From JBCAXA01 sp038749025 (GTDB lineage: Bacteria > Pseudomonadota > Gammaproteobacteria > Steroidobacterales > Woeseiaceae): 64,000 nucleotides of DNA. The translations under genes and the position numbers were made by a program. Shown here one piece after another: positions 8,432-16,929 of the stretch. Position 1 is the first letter of the stretch. Every line of letters starts with the position of its first letter. Location: positions 1 through 64,000 of the forward strand of contig JBCDIL010000011.1 in the NCBI GenBank assembly GCA_038749025.1, read 5' to 3'. The notes beneath the pieces were generated by a model. That model was not told where the DNA came from, made no database searches, and worked only from the letters and a program-made list of their open reading frames with translations.

Positions 8432-9687
8432 TGGCGTCATCGGTACCGCACGTTTGGCGCCGTCTTGCGCTAGTCGCTACGGCAGTTACAGTCGGTGGCT
8501 GTGCCATTGCAAAAATTGAAAAGGCTTCTGTTGAACAGGTCGAGCTAAACGTCGCGGCGGCGACCACTGTGGAAGAGCAGCGGCTACTCGACGTTGGCAT
8601 CGTCGAGTTCGACCCGAACTTTAATCCGGATAAGCCGGCCGATTGGGTGTATCCCGACATTCGCCGAGCCGAATCGCGCTACATTCCCTATCACCTTAAA
8701 AGTACGCTCGAACGCGCTGGCCACTGGGGTGCAATTCGCGTTCTACCGAGCGCTGAAGCGCATGTCGATCTGACCATCAGTGGCATGATTCTGTCGTCCG
8801 ATGGGGAGAGTGCATCGGTGCGTTTCAGTGCCGCCGATGCGACCGGTAAAGAATGGTTTTCGCGCAGTTACAAAACCCACACAGGCCGCAACTCGTACTC
8901 CACGCGACGCGACTACGCGAACGATCCGTACCAGAATATCTACAACGAGTTCGCAAATGACTTGGCCGTTTACTTGGAGCGGCTACCCGACGATGACATC
9001 GCAACGATACGTTCGGTCACCGAACTGAATTTCATGGCGGATTTGGCGCCGCGTATCTTCGGGGACTACGTCACCGTTGACAAAAAAGGGCAACGCACCA
9101 TCCAACGGTTGCCGGCGGAACAGGACCCAATGGTCGAGCGGTTACGGCGGGTTCGCGAACGTGACCAGCTGTTCATCGATACCTTGAATGAACACTACGC
9201 GAATTTTTACTACGGCATCGCCATCCCCTACGAAGACTGGCGAAAGGCCGCGCGCGAAGAAGTCATCTCGTACAAAGAAGTGCGCCGTTCCGCCTTGATT
9301 AAACAGATCGCCGGTGTGGTTACTGTAGCCGCTGCGATGCAGGCCGATGTCGATCGAAGCAACAACGCCAGCGGTCGAGCGCAGCGTGGGCTGCGCAACA
9401 TGGTGATCTACAGCGGCCTCGAGGCCGTCCGCGCTGGCTTCAACATACGTGCGTCTGCCAATCTCTATAAAGAGTCCATCGCCGAATTGGCGGATTCTTT
9501 CGGTGCGGAAGCGGCCGATATGGTCGTGGAAGTCCGTGGCCAAACGCGTCGTCTCAGCGGTACGGCCGAGGCTCAATATGGCCAATGGCGCAAACTCCTG
9601 CAGGAAATCTACGAAGCGGAAACCGGCTTCATCGAAGAAGAGGCGGTTATCGGCGTTCCTGAACGCGTACCGCAACCGACCCGTTAA
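8431..9687 (+). CDS. Lipoprotein of unknown function, operon partner of the envelope kinase
   Basis: A 418-residue protein starting at the ATG that overlaps the previous stop. It has a signal sequence with a GGC lipobox near residue 24. The N-terminal third contains LLDVGIVEFDPNFNP and an ESRYIPYHLKSTLE segment that looks like a conserved extracytoplasmic domain. The middle has two Tyr/Trp-rich stretches, and residues about 285-380 are helical and Ala-rich. I do not recognise a named family. The tight position between the Gly-rich lipoprotein and the kinase suggests a structural or sensory envelope component of the same system. Confidence 0.85.
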   Translation: MASSVPHVWRRLALVATAVTVGGCAIAKIEKASVEQVELNVAAATTVEEQRLLDVGIVEFDPNFNPDKPADWVYPDIRRAESRYIPYHLKSTLERAGHWGAIRVLPSAEAHVDLTISGMILSSDGESASVRFSAADATGKEWFSRSYKTHTGRNSYSTRRDYANDPYQNIYNEFANDLAVYLERLPDDDIATIRSVTELNFMADLAPRIFGDYVTVDKKGQRTIQRLPAEQDPMVERLRRVRERDQLFIDTLNEHYANFYYGIAIPYEDWRKAAREEVISYKEVRRSALIKQIAGVVTVAAAMQADVDRSNNASGRAQRGLRNMVIYSGLEAVRAGFNIRASANLYKESIAELADSFGAEAADMVVEVRGQTRRLSGTAEAQYGQWRKLLQEIYEAETGFIEEEAVIGVPERVPQPTR

Positions 9688-9702
9688 AGGAGTTGTCTGA
9701 CC

Positions 9703-12060
9703 GTGTCTGAGAACGCGGCCGGACTGACGCTAACAGCCGGCTTACAGTTACACGAGCGCTACGTCGCTGTTCGCAGCCTTCACGAAACACCCCGCAGCAG
9801 TGTTTGGTTGTGCACGGATGAGCGCACGCGCGCCGCTGTCGTTTTAAAGCGCAGTGATAATCCAGCTGCCTTGCAGCGCGAATGGGAAACGCTGCGCGCC
9901 ATCAACCACCCCCATGTCGTCCGGGCTTTCGATTTTCACGATGGACCACCGGCGGCATTCGCTCAATACCATATCGATGGTCAACGCTTGGTCGATCTCG
10001 GGGCGGTCGATCTGGTCGAGCTGGCACGACCAATTCGCCTGGTTGTTAGAGCGCTGGCCTATTTGCACGGCCGCGACGTTAGCCACGGCGACTTCAGCCC
10101 GAGCAATATTCTCTTTGATCGGGGCGGCGCGCCGTTTCTCATTGACTTTGGTAGCGCAAGTCGCGGCTCCGTCATCGTCGGCGGCGGCGACGGCACGCCG
10201 GCCTATCGAAGTCCGGAACGCCGGCCCGGCGAACCGGCGACACCGAGTGACGACATATTCGCTTTGGGTAGCGTTCTTAAAGCTTATGTTGCGACGTCAA
10301 CGCCAACCGAGCTGACGGATTTAATCGCGACGATGTGCGGCCCCGTTGCTGAGCGGCCCAATGCGGAGGAAATCGACAAAGCGCTGGAGTTGGCGGGAAT
10401 TTCGGCAACAGCATTACCGGCTAGCCTGCTGCGCGAGCCGTTGGCACCCGCAAGCGCAGACATCGAACCGGCGATCGAGCCGACGGTTAGCGTTGGCAGT
10501 ACCGCTAAGGCGACTATCCCCATCGGGGCGGCGCCGGCTGCTGCGCCACCGCCGGTGCGCCGCGGCGGCGGGTTGTCCGTCAAAAGTGTAGTGGCGGGTC
10601 TCGTCGTCTTGCTGGTTGGGTTTGCAGCGCTGCTGACCTGGGTTGGTCGCGGCACGGGCGATGTCGTCCAGCCAGCCATGCCAACGACGACTATCGAAAC
10701 GCCTGGAGACGAGTCCAAAGACACGCCGCGCGATGCGGCCGATTCGCTATCGACCGGGCGCGTCGCGAACGAATTTGGGGAACAACTCGAGTTCAACGAA
10801 GGCTCGCTCGATAGTGTCTTGGATGCGTCCGGGCTGACAGCTAAGCAGAAGGCCGGTCGCATCCTCGGCGAGCTGCTCGCCAAGCAAGAGGTTCTGGAAG
10901 GTCGCGGCGTTGCTACGTGGGCAAGCGTCGACTACGAACGAGCGCTCGAGACCTATGAGTCGGGTGACCAATACTACATCGCCGACGACTTTGAAAACGC
11001 GATTGCTCAATACTCACGAACGGTTGCGATCTTCGATACGCTGATCGACCGAGTAACCGGCGTGTTCGACGATACGCTGTCGGCAGCGGATGCGGCATTC
11101 GCCGACGGCGATAGCCGAGAAGCTGAACGGCTGTACGGGATCGCACTTGAGATTACGCCGAACGACCCCCGCTCAAGCGATGGCCTCGCGCGTGCGCAGC
11201 GCTTGGATCAGGTTTTGGCGCTCGTTGAAGCGGCTGCCGATGCGGAGTTCGATGGTGACTATGTCGCGGCGAAAGCGGCCTACCAGAAAGCACTTGACGT
11301 CGACCCTGAGTGGCCGGATGCCTTGACGGGCCTTGAGCGCACCGCCCAGTTGGTTTTGGACGGGCAATTTCGTGATCGCATGACGGACGGCTTTTTAGCG
11401 CTGGATGAGGGTCGGCTCGGCGCCGCGCGCCGCGCATTTCGCGAAGCGCGCACATTAAAGCCTGGTTCACGAGAGCCAACGGACGGACTGCTGCAAGTAG
11501 ACCAAGCGGGCCGCTTGACACGCATTAATACCTTGCAATCCGATGCGGCAACGGCGGAGCGCGAGGAGAACTGGCCTGCAGCCATCGCGCTCTATCAAGA
11601 GATGCTGACCGTTGACGATAAGCTTGTTCTGGCGCGCGATGGTCTAGCCGATGCGCAGGCGCGCAAAGCGTTGGATGACACGCTTGCACGCTACCTCGGT
11701 GATCCGGATTTGCTAACCGATCCGACAACCTTAAAAGCGGCATCGGGCGTCCTCACTCGGATGGCTGCGATCGAGCCACAGGGTCCGCGACTGCGTCAGC
11801 AGCGTGACGACTTGCAGGCTGCGCTGAAGCGTGCGGCGACGCCGATAAAGGTCGATTTGGTATCCGATGAACTGACCGACGTGTCCGTCTATAAAGTTGG
11901 CCGTCTCGGCCAATTCGATCGAACGACATTGGTATTGCGCCCCGGGCTCTACACAGCGGTGGGAACGCGGCTCGGCTACCGCGATGTTCGCTTAGAATTC
12001 CGAGTCTCGCCAGAGGACCCGCCCGCACCGGTTGTTGTGCGTTGTGAGGAACAGATTTGA
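9703..12060 (+). CDS. Transmembrane Ser/Thr protein kinase with extracytoplasmic TPR region
   Basis: A 785-residue protein with a GTG start after an AAAGGAG site. The kinase domain is at about residues 20-225: VVLKR gives Lys49, SHGDFSPSN is the catalytic loop (Asp130, Asn135), LIDFG is the DFG motif (Asp148), and GTPAYRSPE is the activation-segment end. The glycine loop is degenerate (no GxGxxG). A Pro-rich linker leads to one membrane helix at about 293-314. The rest, presumed periplasmic, carries TPR-like helical repeats (about 395-660) and a short beta domain resembling PEGA at the end. The domain order is like PpkA/Pkn-type envelope kinases. The likely antagonist is the PP2C at 6675; likely readers are the FHA proteins downstream. 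Confidence 0.92.
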   Translation: MSENAAGLTLTAGLQLHERYVAVRSLHETPRSSVWLCTDERTRAAVVLKRSDNPAALQREWETLRAINHPHVVRAFDFHDGPPAAFAQYHIDGQRLVDLGAVDLVELARPIRLVVRALAYLHGRDVSHGDFSPSNILFDRGGAPFLIDFGSASRGSVIVGGGDGTPAYRSPERRPGEPATPSDDIFALGSVLKAYVATSTPTELTDLIATMCGPVAERPNAEEIDKALELAGISATALPASLLREPLAPASADIEPAIEPTVSVGSTAKATIPIGAAPAAAPPPVRRGGGLSVKSVVAGLVVLLVGFAALLTWVGRGTGDVVQPAMPTTTIETPGDESKDTPRDAADSLSTGRVANEFGEQLEFNEGSLDSVLDASGLTAKQKAGRILGELLAKQEVLEGRGVATWASVDYERALETYESGDQYYIADDFENAIAQYSRTVAIFDTLIDRVTGVFDDTLSAADAAFADGDSREAERLYGIALEITPNDPRSSDGLARAQRLDQVLALVEAAADAEFDGDYVAAKAAYQKALDVDPEWPDALTGLERTAQLVLDGQFRDRMTDGFLALDEGRLGAARRAFREARTLKPGSREPTDGLLQVDQAGRLTRINTLQSDAATAEREENWPAAIALYQEMLTVDDKLVLARDGLADAQARKALDDTLARYLGDPDLLTDPTTLKAASGVLTRMAAIEPQGPRLRQQRDDLQAALKRAATPIKVDLVSDELTDVSVYKVGRLGQFDRTTLVLRPGLYTAVGTRLGYRDVRLEFRVSPEDPPAPVVVRCEEQI

Positions 12061-14507
12061 GCACGATCCATATCCAACGCGTATCGGGTGATCGACAGAC
12101 CTATGGCGTCGATCAATTGCCGCTGACGCTCGGCCCCGGTGGCGCGGCGGCGCTGCAGATCCCAGGCCCAGGCGGGGTTGATGTCATCGCTACCATCGAC
12201 AACCTGGATGGCGATTGGGTGCTGCAACCGGCCGCAGGCGCCGCTGGCCTGACCGTCAATGGGGCTGCGCTAGCGCGCTCAACGCGACTCAATGCTGGCG
12301 ACACTATCGAGTACTTCGGATCGACGTTAACCATCACGGTGAGCGGTACCGCTGAGCTGTCGGTGACGGTAGCGGAAACCAGCAGTGATTACGTAACAGC
12401 CGCGCCTGTCGAGTTAGCCGGTGGCGTGGATGATGACGAACAAATCGAAAGCACCGTTTTCACCCGAGCTGCCACCGACGTAGCGCCGCCGCCACCACGC
12501 CGAGCTCGCTGGCCTTACGCTGTCGGTGCTGCCTTAGCCGCGCTTGGCATCGTTGGCGCTATCCTATTTACGGCACAAAGCGTTCGTTTCGATACTGTTC
12601 CAGCCGAAATGGCAAACGTTAGGCTGAGCGGTGGTTGGTTCAAGCTCAAAGTGGGCGATCGGTATTTGTTACGACCGGGTAATCACTCCGTGCGTTTATC
12701 GGCGCCTGGCTATTACGACTACGTGCAAGGATTCGAGCTGGCAGACAAACCGTTAACCCTTCGCGCCGAGTTGGAACCGCTACCGGGTCGACTGAGCGTT
12801 GCCGCCCAGACGGAAACGACGGCGACAGTCAGTCTGGATGGCGAGGCTTTGGGCGAGCTGCCGCTCGACTTGAGTTCCGTGCCGTCGGGCGTCTATGAGC
12901 TGCGTATCGAGGCGCCGCTCTACTTACCGTGGCAGGGTCGACTGGAAGTCGCTGGTCGCGATCTGCATCAATCGATTGTCGCTGATTTGGTCCCGACGTT
13001 CGGGCGTGTTGACATTCAAACGGAACCGGCCGGGGCGATGGTTACGGCCGGTGAGCTTGAGCTCGGTACCGCCGACGGAGTGGTGCGTGTGCCTGAGGGT
13101 CGTCAAGCCTTGACGCTGTTACTGGCCGGTTATAAACCAGAGCGGGTCATCGTTGATGTCCTCGCTGGCGGTGAACATCGCGTGGAACCGATAACGCTTG
13201 AGCCTGCCGATGGACAGCTCAGCGTGCGGTCACGACCAGCCGGGGCGAACGTTACAGTCGATGGGCAGTACCGTGGCCAGACGCCGATCGATATTGCCTT
13301 GTCACCTGACGTTGAATACGTCGTGCAGTTGTCAAAAGCCGGGTACGGGCGAACATCGCGGGTTGTAACGCTCAGCTCCGCTGAAGGAGAAGATCTGTTC
13401 GTCGACTTGTCGGCCCGGTCCGGCGTTATTGCTCTCGACGTGCGGCCGGTTGACGCCACGGTGCTTGTCAATGGCCAGCGCCGTGGCGCCGGAAGTAGCG
13501 AGTTGCGATTGCCAGCAGCGCCGCAGCGCATCACGGTGCAACGCGATGGTTATGTCGAGTGGAGCGAAACGATTACGCCGCGACCCGGCTTCCCGCAACG
13601 TGTTGCAGTTCGTCTGAAGACGCTGAATCAAGAGCGACTGTCGAAAGTTTCCCAGACGCTAACATCGAGCCAAGGGCCGGTACTTCGCTATGTCGATCCT
13701 GGCGAGTTTACGATGGGCGCTTCCCGGCGTGAGCCCGGTAGGCGAGCGAATGAGACGCTGCGCCAAGTGGTGCTAACCCGTCCGTTTTACTTGGGTACGC
13801 GTGAGATTACGAACCGCGAGTACCGCTTGTTTAATCGGAAACATGAATCGATTACCAGCCGGGAACAACCGCTTATTCTTGCCGCGGATGGCAATCCGGT
13901 TATCAACGTTAGCTGGCAGGATGCTGCAGCGTATTGCAATTGGCTGAGCGAAAAAGACGGTCTCGACCCGGTTTACGAAAAGAAATTTGATAAATTGGTA
14001 CCGGTTCGGCCAACGCCGAATGGCTACCGGTTACCGACCGAGGCCGAATGGGCGTGGGTCGCTCGGTTTCAAGCGGGCAAGGCGTACTTGAAGTTCCCGT
14101 GGGGTGAGCGTTCCGCGCCACCGCGCAAACCGCTCGGCAACTTTGCTGATCAATCAGCGTCTAAACTAGTACCGACGGTACTGCCGGGTTATGACGATGC
14201 GTACGCGGCAACGGCACCGGTCGCTACGTTTCGACCGAATCAAGCTGGGTTTTACGACCTGACCGGTAACGTGGCGGAATGGGTGCACGATTTTTACCAG
14301 GTTTATACGCCCGACTCGACGCGTGTCTATACGGATCCAGAAGGGCCGGAACAGGCTCGTTTCAATGTGATTCGCGGGTCGAGCTGGCGGCACGCGACCC
14401 AAACGACGCTGCGGCTGAGTTATCGTGATTTTGGTAATCGCGCACGTGACGATGTTGGTTTTCGAATTGCCCGGAATGCGCCGGGTGCAGGTGCGGCTTC
14501 CGAGTGA
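12057..14507 (+). CDS. Membrane protein with FHA-like, PEGA-repeat and SUMF1/FGE-fold domains
   Basis: An 816-residue protein with a TTG start overlapping the kinase stop. Residues 1-95 look like an FHA domain (ending LTVNGAALARSTRLNAGDTI) but without the usual GR and SxxH phosphothreonine residues. One membrane helix is at about 152-173. Four PEGA-like beta repeats (about 240-520) follow, with units such as DGEALGELPLDL and DGQYRGQTPIDI. The C-terminal 265 residues are an FGE-sulfatase/SUMF1 fold: PGEFTMGA, RLPTEAEWAWVAR, GNVAEWVHDF and VIRGSSWR. The paired cysteines of true formylglycine-generating enzymes are missing, so this is probably a binding or non-FGE variant. Topology puts FHA inside and PEGA/SUMF1 outside. 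Confidence 0.9.
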   Translation: MSTIHIQRVSGDRQTYGVDQLPLTLGPGGAAALQIPGPGGVDVIATIDNLDGDWVLQPAAGAAGLTVNGAALARSTRLNAGDTIEYFGSTLTITVSGTAELSVTVAETSSDYVTAAPVELAGGVDDDEQIESTVFTRAATDVAPPPPRRARWPYAVGAALAALGIVGAILFTAQSVRFDTVPAEMANVRLSGGWFKLKVGDRYLLRPGNHSVRLSAPGYYDYVQGFELADKPLTLRAELEPLPGRLSVAAQTETTATVSLDGEALGELPLDLSSVPSGVYELRIEAPLYLPWQGRLEVAGRDLHQSIVADLVPTFGRVDIQTEPAGAMVTAGELELGTADGVVRVPEGRQALTLLLAGYKPERVIVDVLAGGEHRVEPITLEPADGQLSVRSRPAGANVTVDGQYRGQTPIDIALSPDVEYVVQLSKAGYGRTSRVVTLSSAEGEDLFVDLSARSGVIALDVRPVDATVLVNGQRRGAGSSELRLPAAPQRITVQRDGYVEWSETITPRPGFPQRVAVRLKTLNQERLSKVSQTLTSSQGPVLRYVDPGEFTMGASRREPGRRANETLRQVVLTRPFYLGTREITNREYRLFNRKHESITSREQPLILAADGNPVINVSWQDAAAYCNWLSEKDGLDPVYEKKFDKLVPVRPTPNGYRLPTEAEWAWVARFQAGKAYLKFPWGERSAPPRKPLGNFADQSASKLVPTVLPGYDDAYAATAPVATFRPNQAGFYDLTGNVAEWVHDFYQVYTPDSTRVYTDPEGPEQARFNVIRGSSWRHATQTTLRLSYRDFGNRARDDVGFRIARNAPGAGAASE

Positions 14508-14746
14508 GGGCTATGACTATGGTGTGGTTAAACGGACGACGCGTGCTACTCGCGCTCGGACTGTCCTTGGTGGCGATAATGAGCTTTGCTCAGTCCGACG
14601 CGGACGACGATGAGGCGGCGACCGAGACCCCGATAGAAATCGATGAGGAACCGACCGAGAGCGGTTCGTACGAGGACGACAAGGACTTCATTCCGTCGAA
14701 GGACGTATCGGCCGATCAGCCGTTGACCTACCCGGACGATATTTGA
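14504..14746 (+). CDS. Small acidic exported protein
   Basis: Up to 80 residues. The frame opens at a GTG overlapping the previous stop; ATGs at 14513 and 14519 are alternatives, and GAGGG at about 14506-14510 would suit 14519. The N-terminus is a signal peptide (basic NGRR, then a Leu/Ala core ending SFAQS). The mature part is about 50 residues and strongly acidic (Asp/Glu-rich). I recognise no family. Its position just before the MotA/TolQ-like gene suggests an accessory periplasmic part of that channel. Confidence 0.7.
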   Translation: MRAMTMVWLNGRRVLLALGLSLVAIMSFAQSDADDDEAATETPIEIDEEPTESGSYEDDKDFIPSKDVSADQPLTYPDDI

Positions 14747-14759
14747 CCAAGGCTAGCCT

Positions 14760-15560
14760 GTGAAAACCAAGAACATTCCCGTTGAATTTGTTTTTCAGCT
14801 GTTTGCGTTGATTATCGCCATAATCGTCGTACACACGTTTTACGTTGGTGTTGTGCGGCCAAATGCGGAGGTCATAATCGCGGAGCAAAATTTACAAGCC
14901 GAACAAGACCCTGACTACGTACGCGAGCGCTCAACGTGGGTGCTGATTAAGGACTTCGAGCAAGAGGCCTGTTTCATTTTGATGATTTGGGCATTGGCGA
15001 TCATGATCTACAAAGCGGTCACACTCGTGCGTGAGCGCCAATTGCTCGATGAGAACCTGATCCCGATTGCCGAGGGGATGCGAATACTGCCGGACGATAC
15101 TCGCGAATTTGCGAGACAGATTCAAAATCTCCCTGATGAACGGCGCCGAATGCTACTGCCGCGCTCACTGCTAGCCGCGTTGCAACGCTTTGGATCAACG
15201 CGTAACGTTCAAGACGTATCGTCGACGGCGCATACCGTCTGCGAGTCGGAAGCCGAACGGCTCGAGTCCGAACTGGCGATGATTCGCTACATCTCGTGGG
15301 CTATTCCATCGATTGGGTTTATCGGCACGGTACGTGGTATCGGCGAGGCGCTTGCCCAAGCTGATCGGGCAGTCCAAGGCGACATCGCCGGCGTAACGCA
15401 GAGTCTTGGCGTTGCGTTTAACTCGACCTTCATCGCGTTGTTAATCAGTATCTTTTTGATGTTCCTCGTGCACCAGCTGCAGTTGATGCAGGAGCGCTTG
15501 GTTTTCGATACCGAGGAATACACCGATCAAAATCTGATTCGTCACTTAAAGGCAAGTTGA
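14760..15560 (+). CDS. MotA/TolQ/ExbB-type proton channel family protein
   Basis: A 266-residue membrane protein with helices at about 11-31, 69-88, 176-196 and 217-238. The signature region is IPSIGFIGTVRGIGEAL followed by GVAFNSTFIALLISIFL, equivalent to the GLLGTVxGI and polar Thr/Ser of TolQ/ExbB/MotA that line the proton path. A long cytoplasmic segment lies between helices 2 and 3, as in the family. No classical ExbD/TolR gene is adjacent. The nearest candidates for the partner are the two VWA proteins at 16919 and 18029, whose N-termini are ExbD-like. The GTG start is at 14760. Confidence 0.88.
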   Translation: MKTKNIPVEFVFQLFALIIAIIVVHTFYVGVVRPNAEVIIAEQNLQAEQDPDYVRERSTWVLIKDFEQEACFILMIWALAIMIYKAVTLVRERQLLDENLIPIAEGMRILPDDTREFARQIQNLPDERRRMLLPRSLLAALQRFGSTRNVQDVSSTAHTVCESEAERLESELAMIRYISWAIPSIGFIGTVRGIGEALAQADRAVQGDIAGVTQSLGVAFNSTFIALLISIFLMFLVHQLQLMQERLVFDTEEYTDQNLIRHLKAS

Positions 15561-15567
15561 ACGATCG

Positions 15568-16929
15568 ATGGGAACGATCGCGCTTCATCTAAACGACGCA
15601 CGGTGCTTAGCGCTGGAGGACAGTGCGCGTTCGCGCGCTGCCCCGGCATTTGCCTACCTGTCTGAGAACGGTTTGGTTGTTGGTGATCCGGCGTTCGCGC
15701 AGTCGCGGCGCCATCCGAGATCAGTGAAGAACCGGTTCGTTTACAAGCTGTCGACGGATCCGCTACGCGACCAACGGTTCTCACATCTGTCTCCGGCCGA
15801 TCTGGCGGCGGCATTGATCGAGGATTTGTTAGGGCCGTCCGATGGCCAGCCGGTCCTACTCGTGGTGCCGGGCTACTTCGACAAAGCGGCGCTAGGTGTC
15901 CTACTCGGTGTCACCGGCGCGCTGGGTCCGCGCGTGGTGGGGTTGGTTGATGCGGCTATTGCGAACTCTCGTCGTCGCTTCGATGGGGCGGCCCTGGTTA
16001 ACCTGGAGCTTGGATTGCACGCGGCCGTTCTAACCTTGATCGACCAAGGCGAAGAACTGTCGGTTGCTCGGCACGTCGTTTTAGAAGACTGTGGGATCGA
16101 GGCGCTACGGCAACGGTGGCTGGAAGCGATCGCGGCGCAATTTGTTGAGCAGAGCCGTTTTGATCCGTTGCACTCGGCCGATATCGAGCAGCTGATGCTT
16201 GATCGGATGCCAGAATGGCTTACCGATGTACGCCGCGGTAATTCGGTTGAGGCGCGGCTGGCGTATGGCGGCCTTGAACACCAGGCGGTGCTCGATACAT
16301 TGCTGTTACCGGAAGCGGCGAGTGCCGTCTACCAACAAATCGCTGACGCGTTGCGGGCGCTCGCCAGTGCCGGCGGCAATATCGCCTTACAACTCGATGC
16401 CAACGCCGACGCGTTGCCCGGGTTGTCCGATTATTTGAAGTCGCGATCGGCGGCCGATGTCTTCGTCGTTGATGCCGACAACGCCGCGCGTGGTGCGCTG
16501 GCGCGACTGAGCGCAGTTCAAGCACAAGGCGAGCGTCGACTGGTCCGGGCACTGCCACCTGACCAAGCGACTGTGGTACTGCAAAGCGCTCAACTGGATT
16601 CCGCGACCGCGGATGCACCCACGCATGTTTTGTTTGACTCGATGGCGTTAGAGCTTAACGGCGAAGCACTGATGGTCGGGACTGGAATGGTTCAGAGCAC
16701 ACGGCGTATCGCTTTGCCTGATGGTCTCGCTGGCGTGTCGCAACAACACTGCTCGCTGCATCGCGATGACAGTGGTTGCGTGTTGGCCGATCACAGTCGT
16801 TATGGCACCTACCTCAATGGCAATCGGGTCAACGGATCGACGTTGCTGCGAACCGGTGATGTTATCCGAGTCGGTACGCCCGGCGTTGAGCTGTCGCTGA
16901 TACAGGTGGTGGTCGATCATGGCGCGTAA
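15568..16929 (+). CDS. Hsp70/actin-like domain protein with C-terminal FHA domain
   Basis: A 453-residue, apparently soluble cytoplasmic protein. The first part resembles a reduced Hsp70/actin-like fold: an initial beta strand ALHLNDARCLALED, VVGDPAFAQSRRHP, VLLVVPGYFDKAAL and RVVGLVDAAIANSR. The standard phosphate-binding DLGGGT motif is not seen, so ATP use is doubtful. The last 80 residues are a canonical FHA domain: LPDGLAGVSQQHCSL (SxxH), then ADHSRYGTYLNGNRV. It could read a phosphothreonine made by the kinase at 9703. The stop lies 11 bases inside the next gene. Recognition of the N-terminal fold is by pattern only. Confidence 0.82.
   Translation: MGTIALHLNDARCLALEDSARSRAAPAFAYLSENGLVVGDPAFAQSRRHPRSVKNRFVYKLSTDPLRDQRFSHLSPADLAAALIEDLLGPSDGQPVLLVVPGYFDKAALGVLLGVTGALGPRVVGLVDAAIANSRRRFDGAALVNLELGLHAAVLTLIDQGEELSVARHVVLEDCGIEALRQRWLEAIAAQFVEQSRFDPLHSADIEQLMLDRMPEWLTDVRRGNSVEARLAYGGLEHQAVLDTLLLPEAASAVYQQIADALRALASAGGNIALQLDANADALPGLSDYLKSRSAADVFVVDADNAARGALARLSAVQAQGERRLVRALPPDQATVVLQSAQLDSATADAPTHVLFDSMALELNGEALMVGTGMVQSTRRIALPDGLAGVSQQHCSLHRDDSGCVLADHSRYGTYLNGNRVNGSTLLRTGDVIRVGTPGVELSLIQVVVDHGA

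Noticed and set aside
10284..10883. Long minus-strand frame opposite the kinase gene
   Set aside because: Ser/Pro/Thr-rich composition with no domain pattern; it mirrors the codons of the clear plus-strand kinase.
13670..14500. True formylglycine-generating enzyme
   Set aside because: The SUMF1 fold is there, but the paired cysteines required in aerobic FGEs are absent and no sulfatase gene is nearby.
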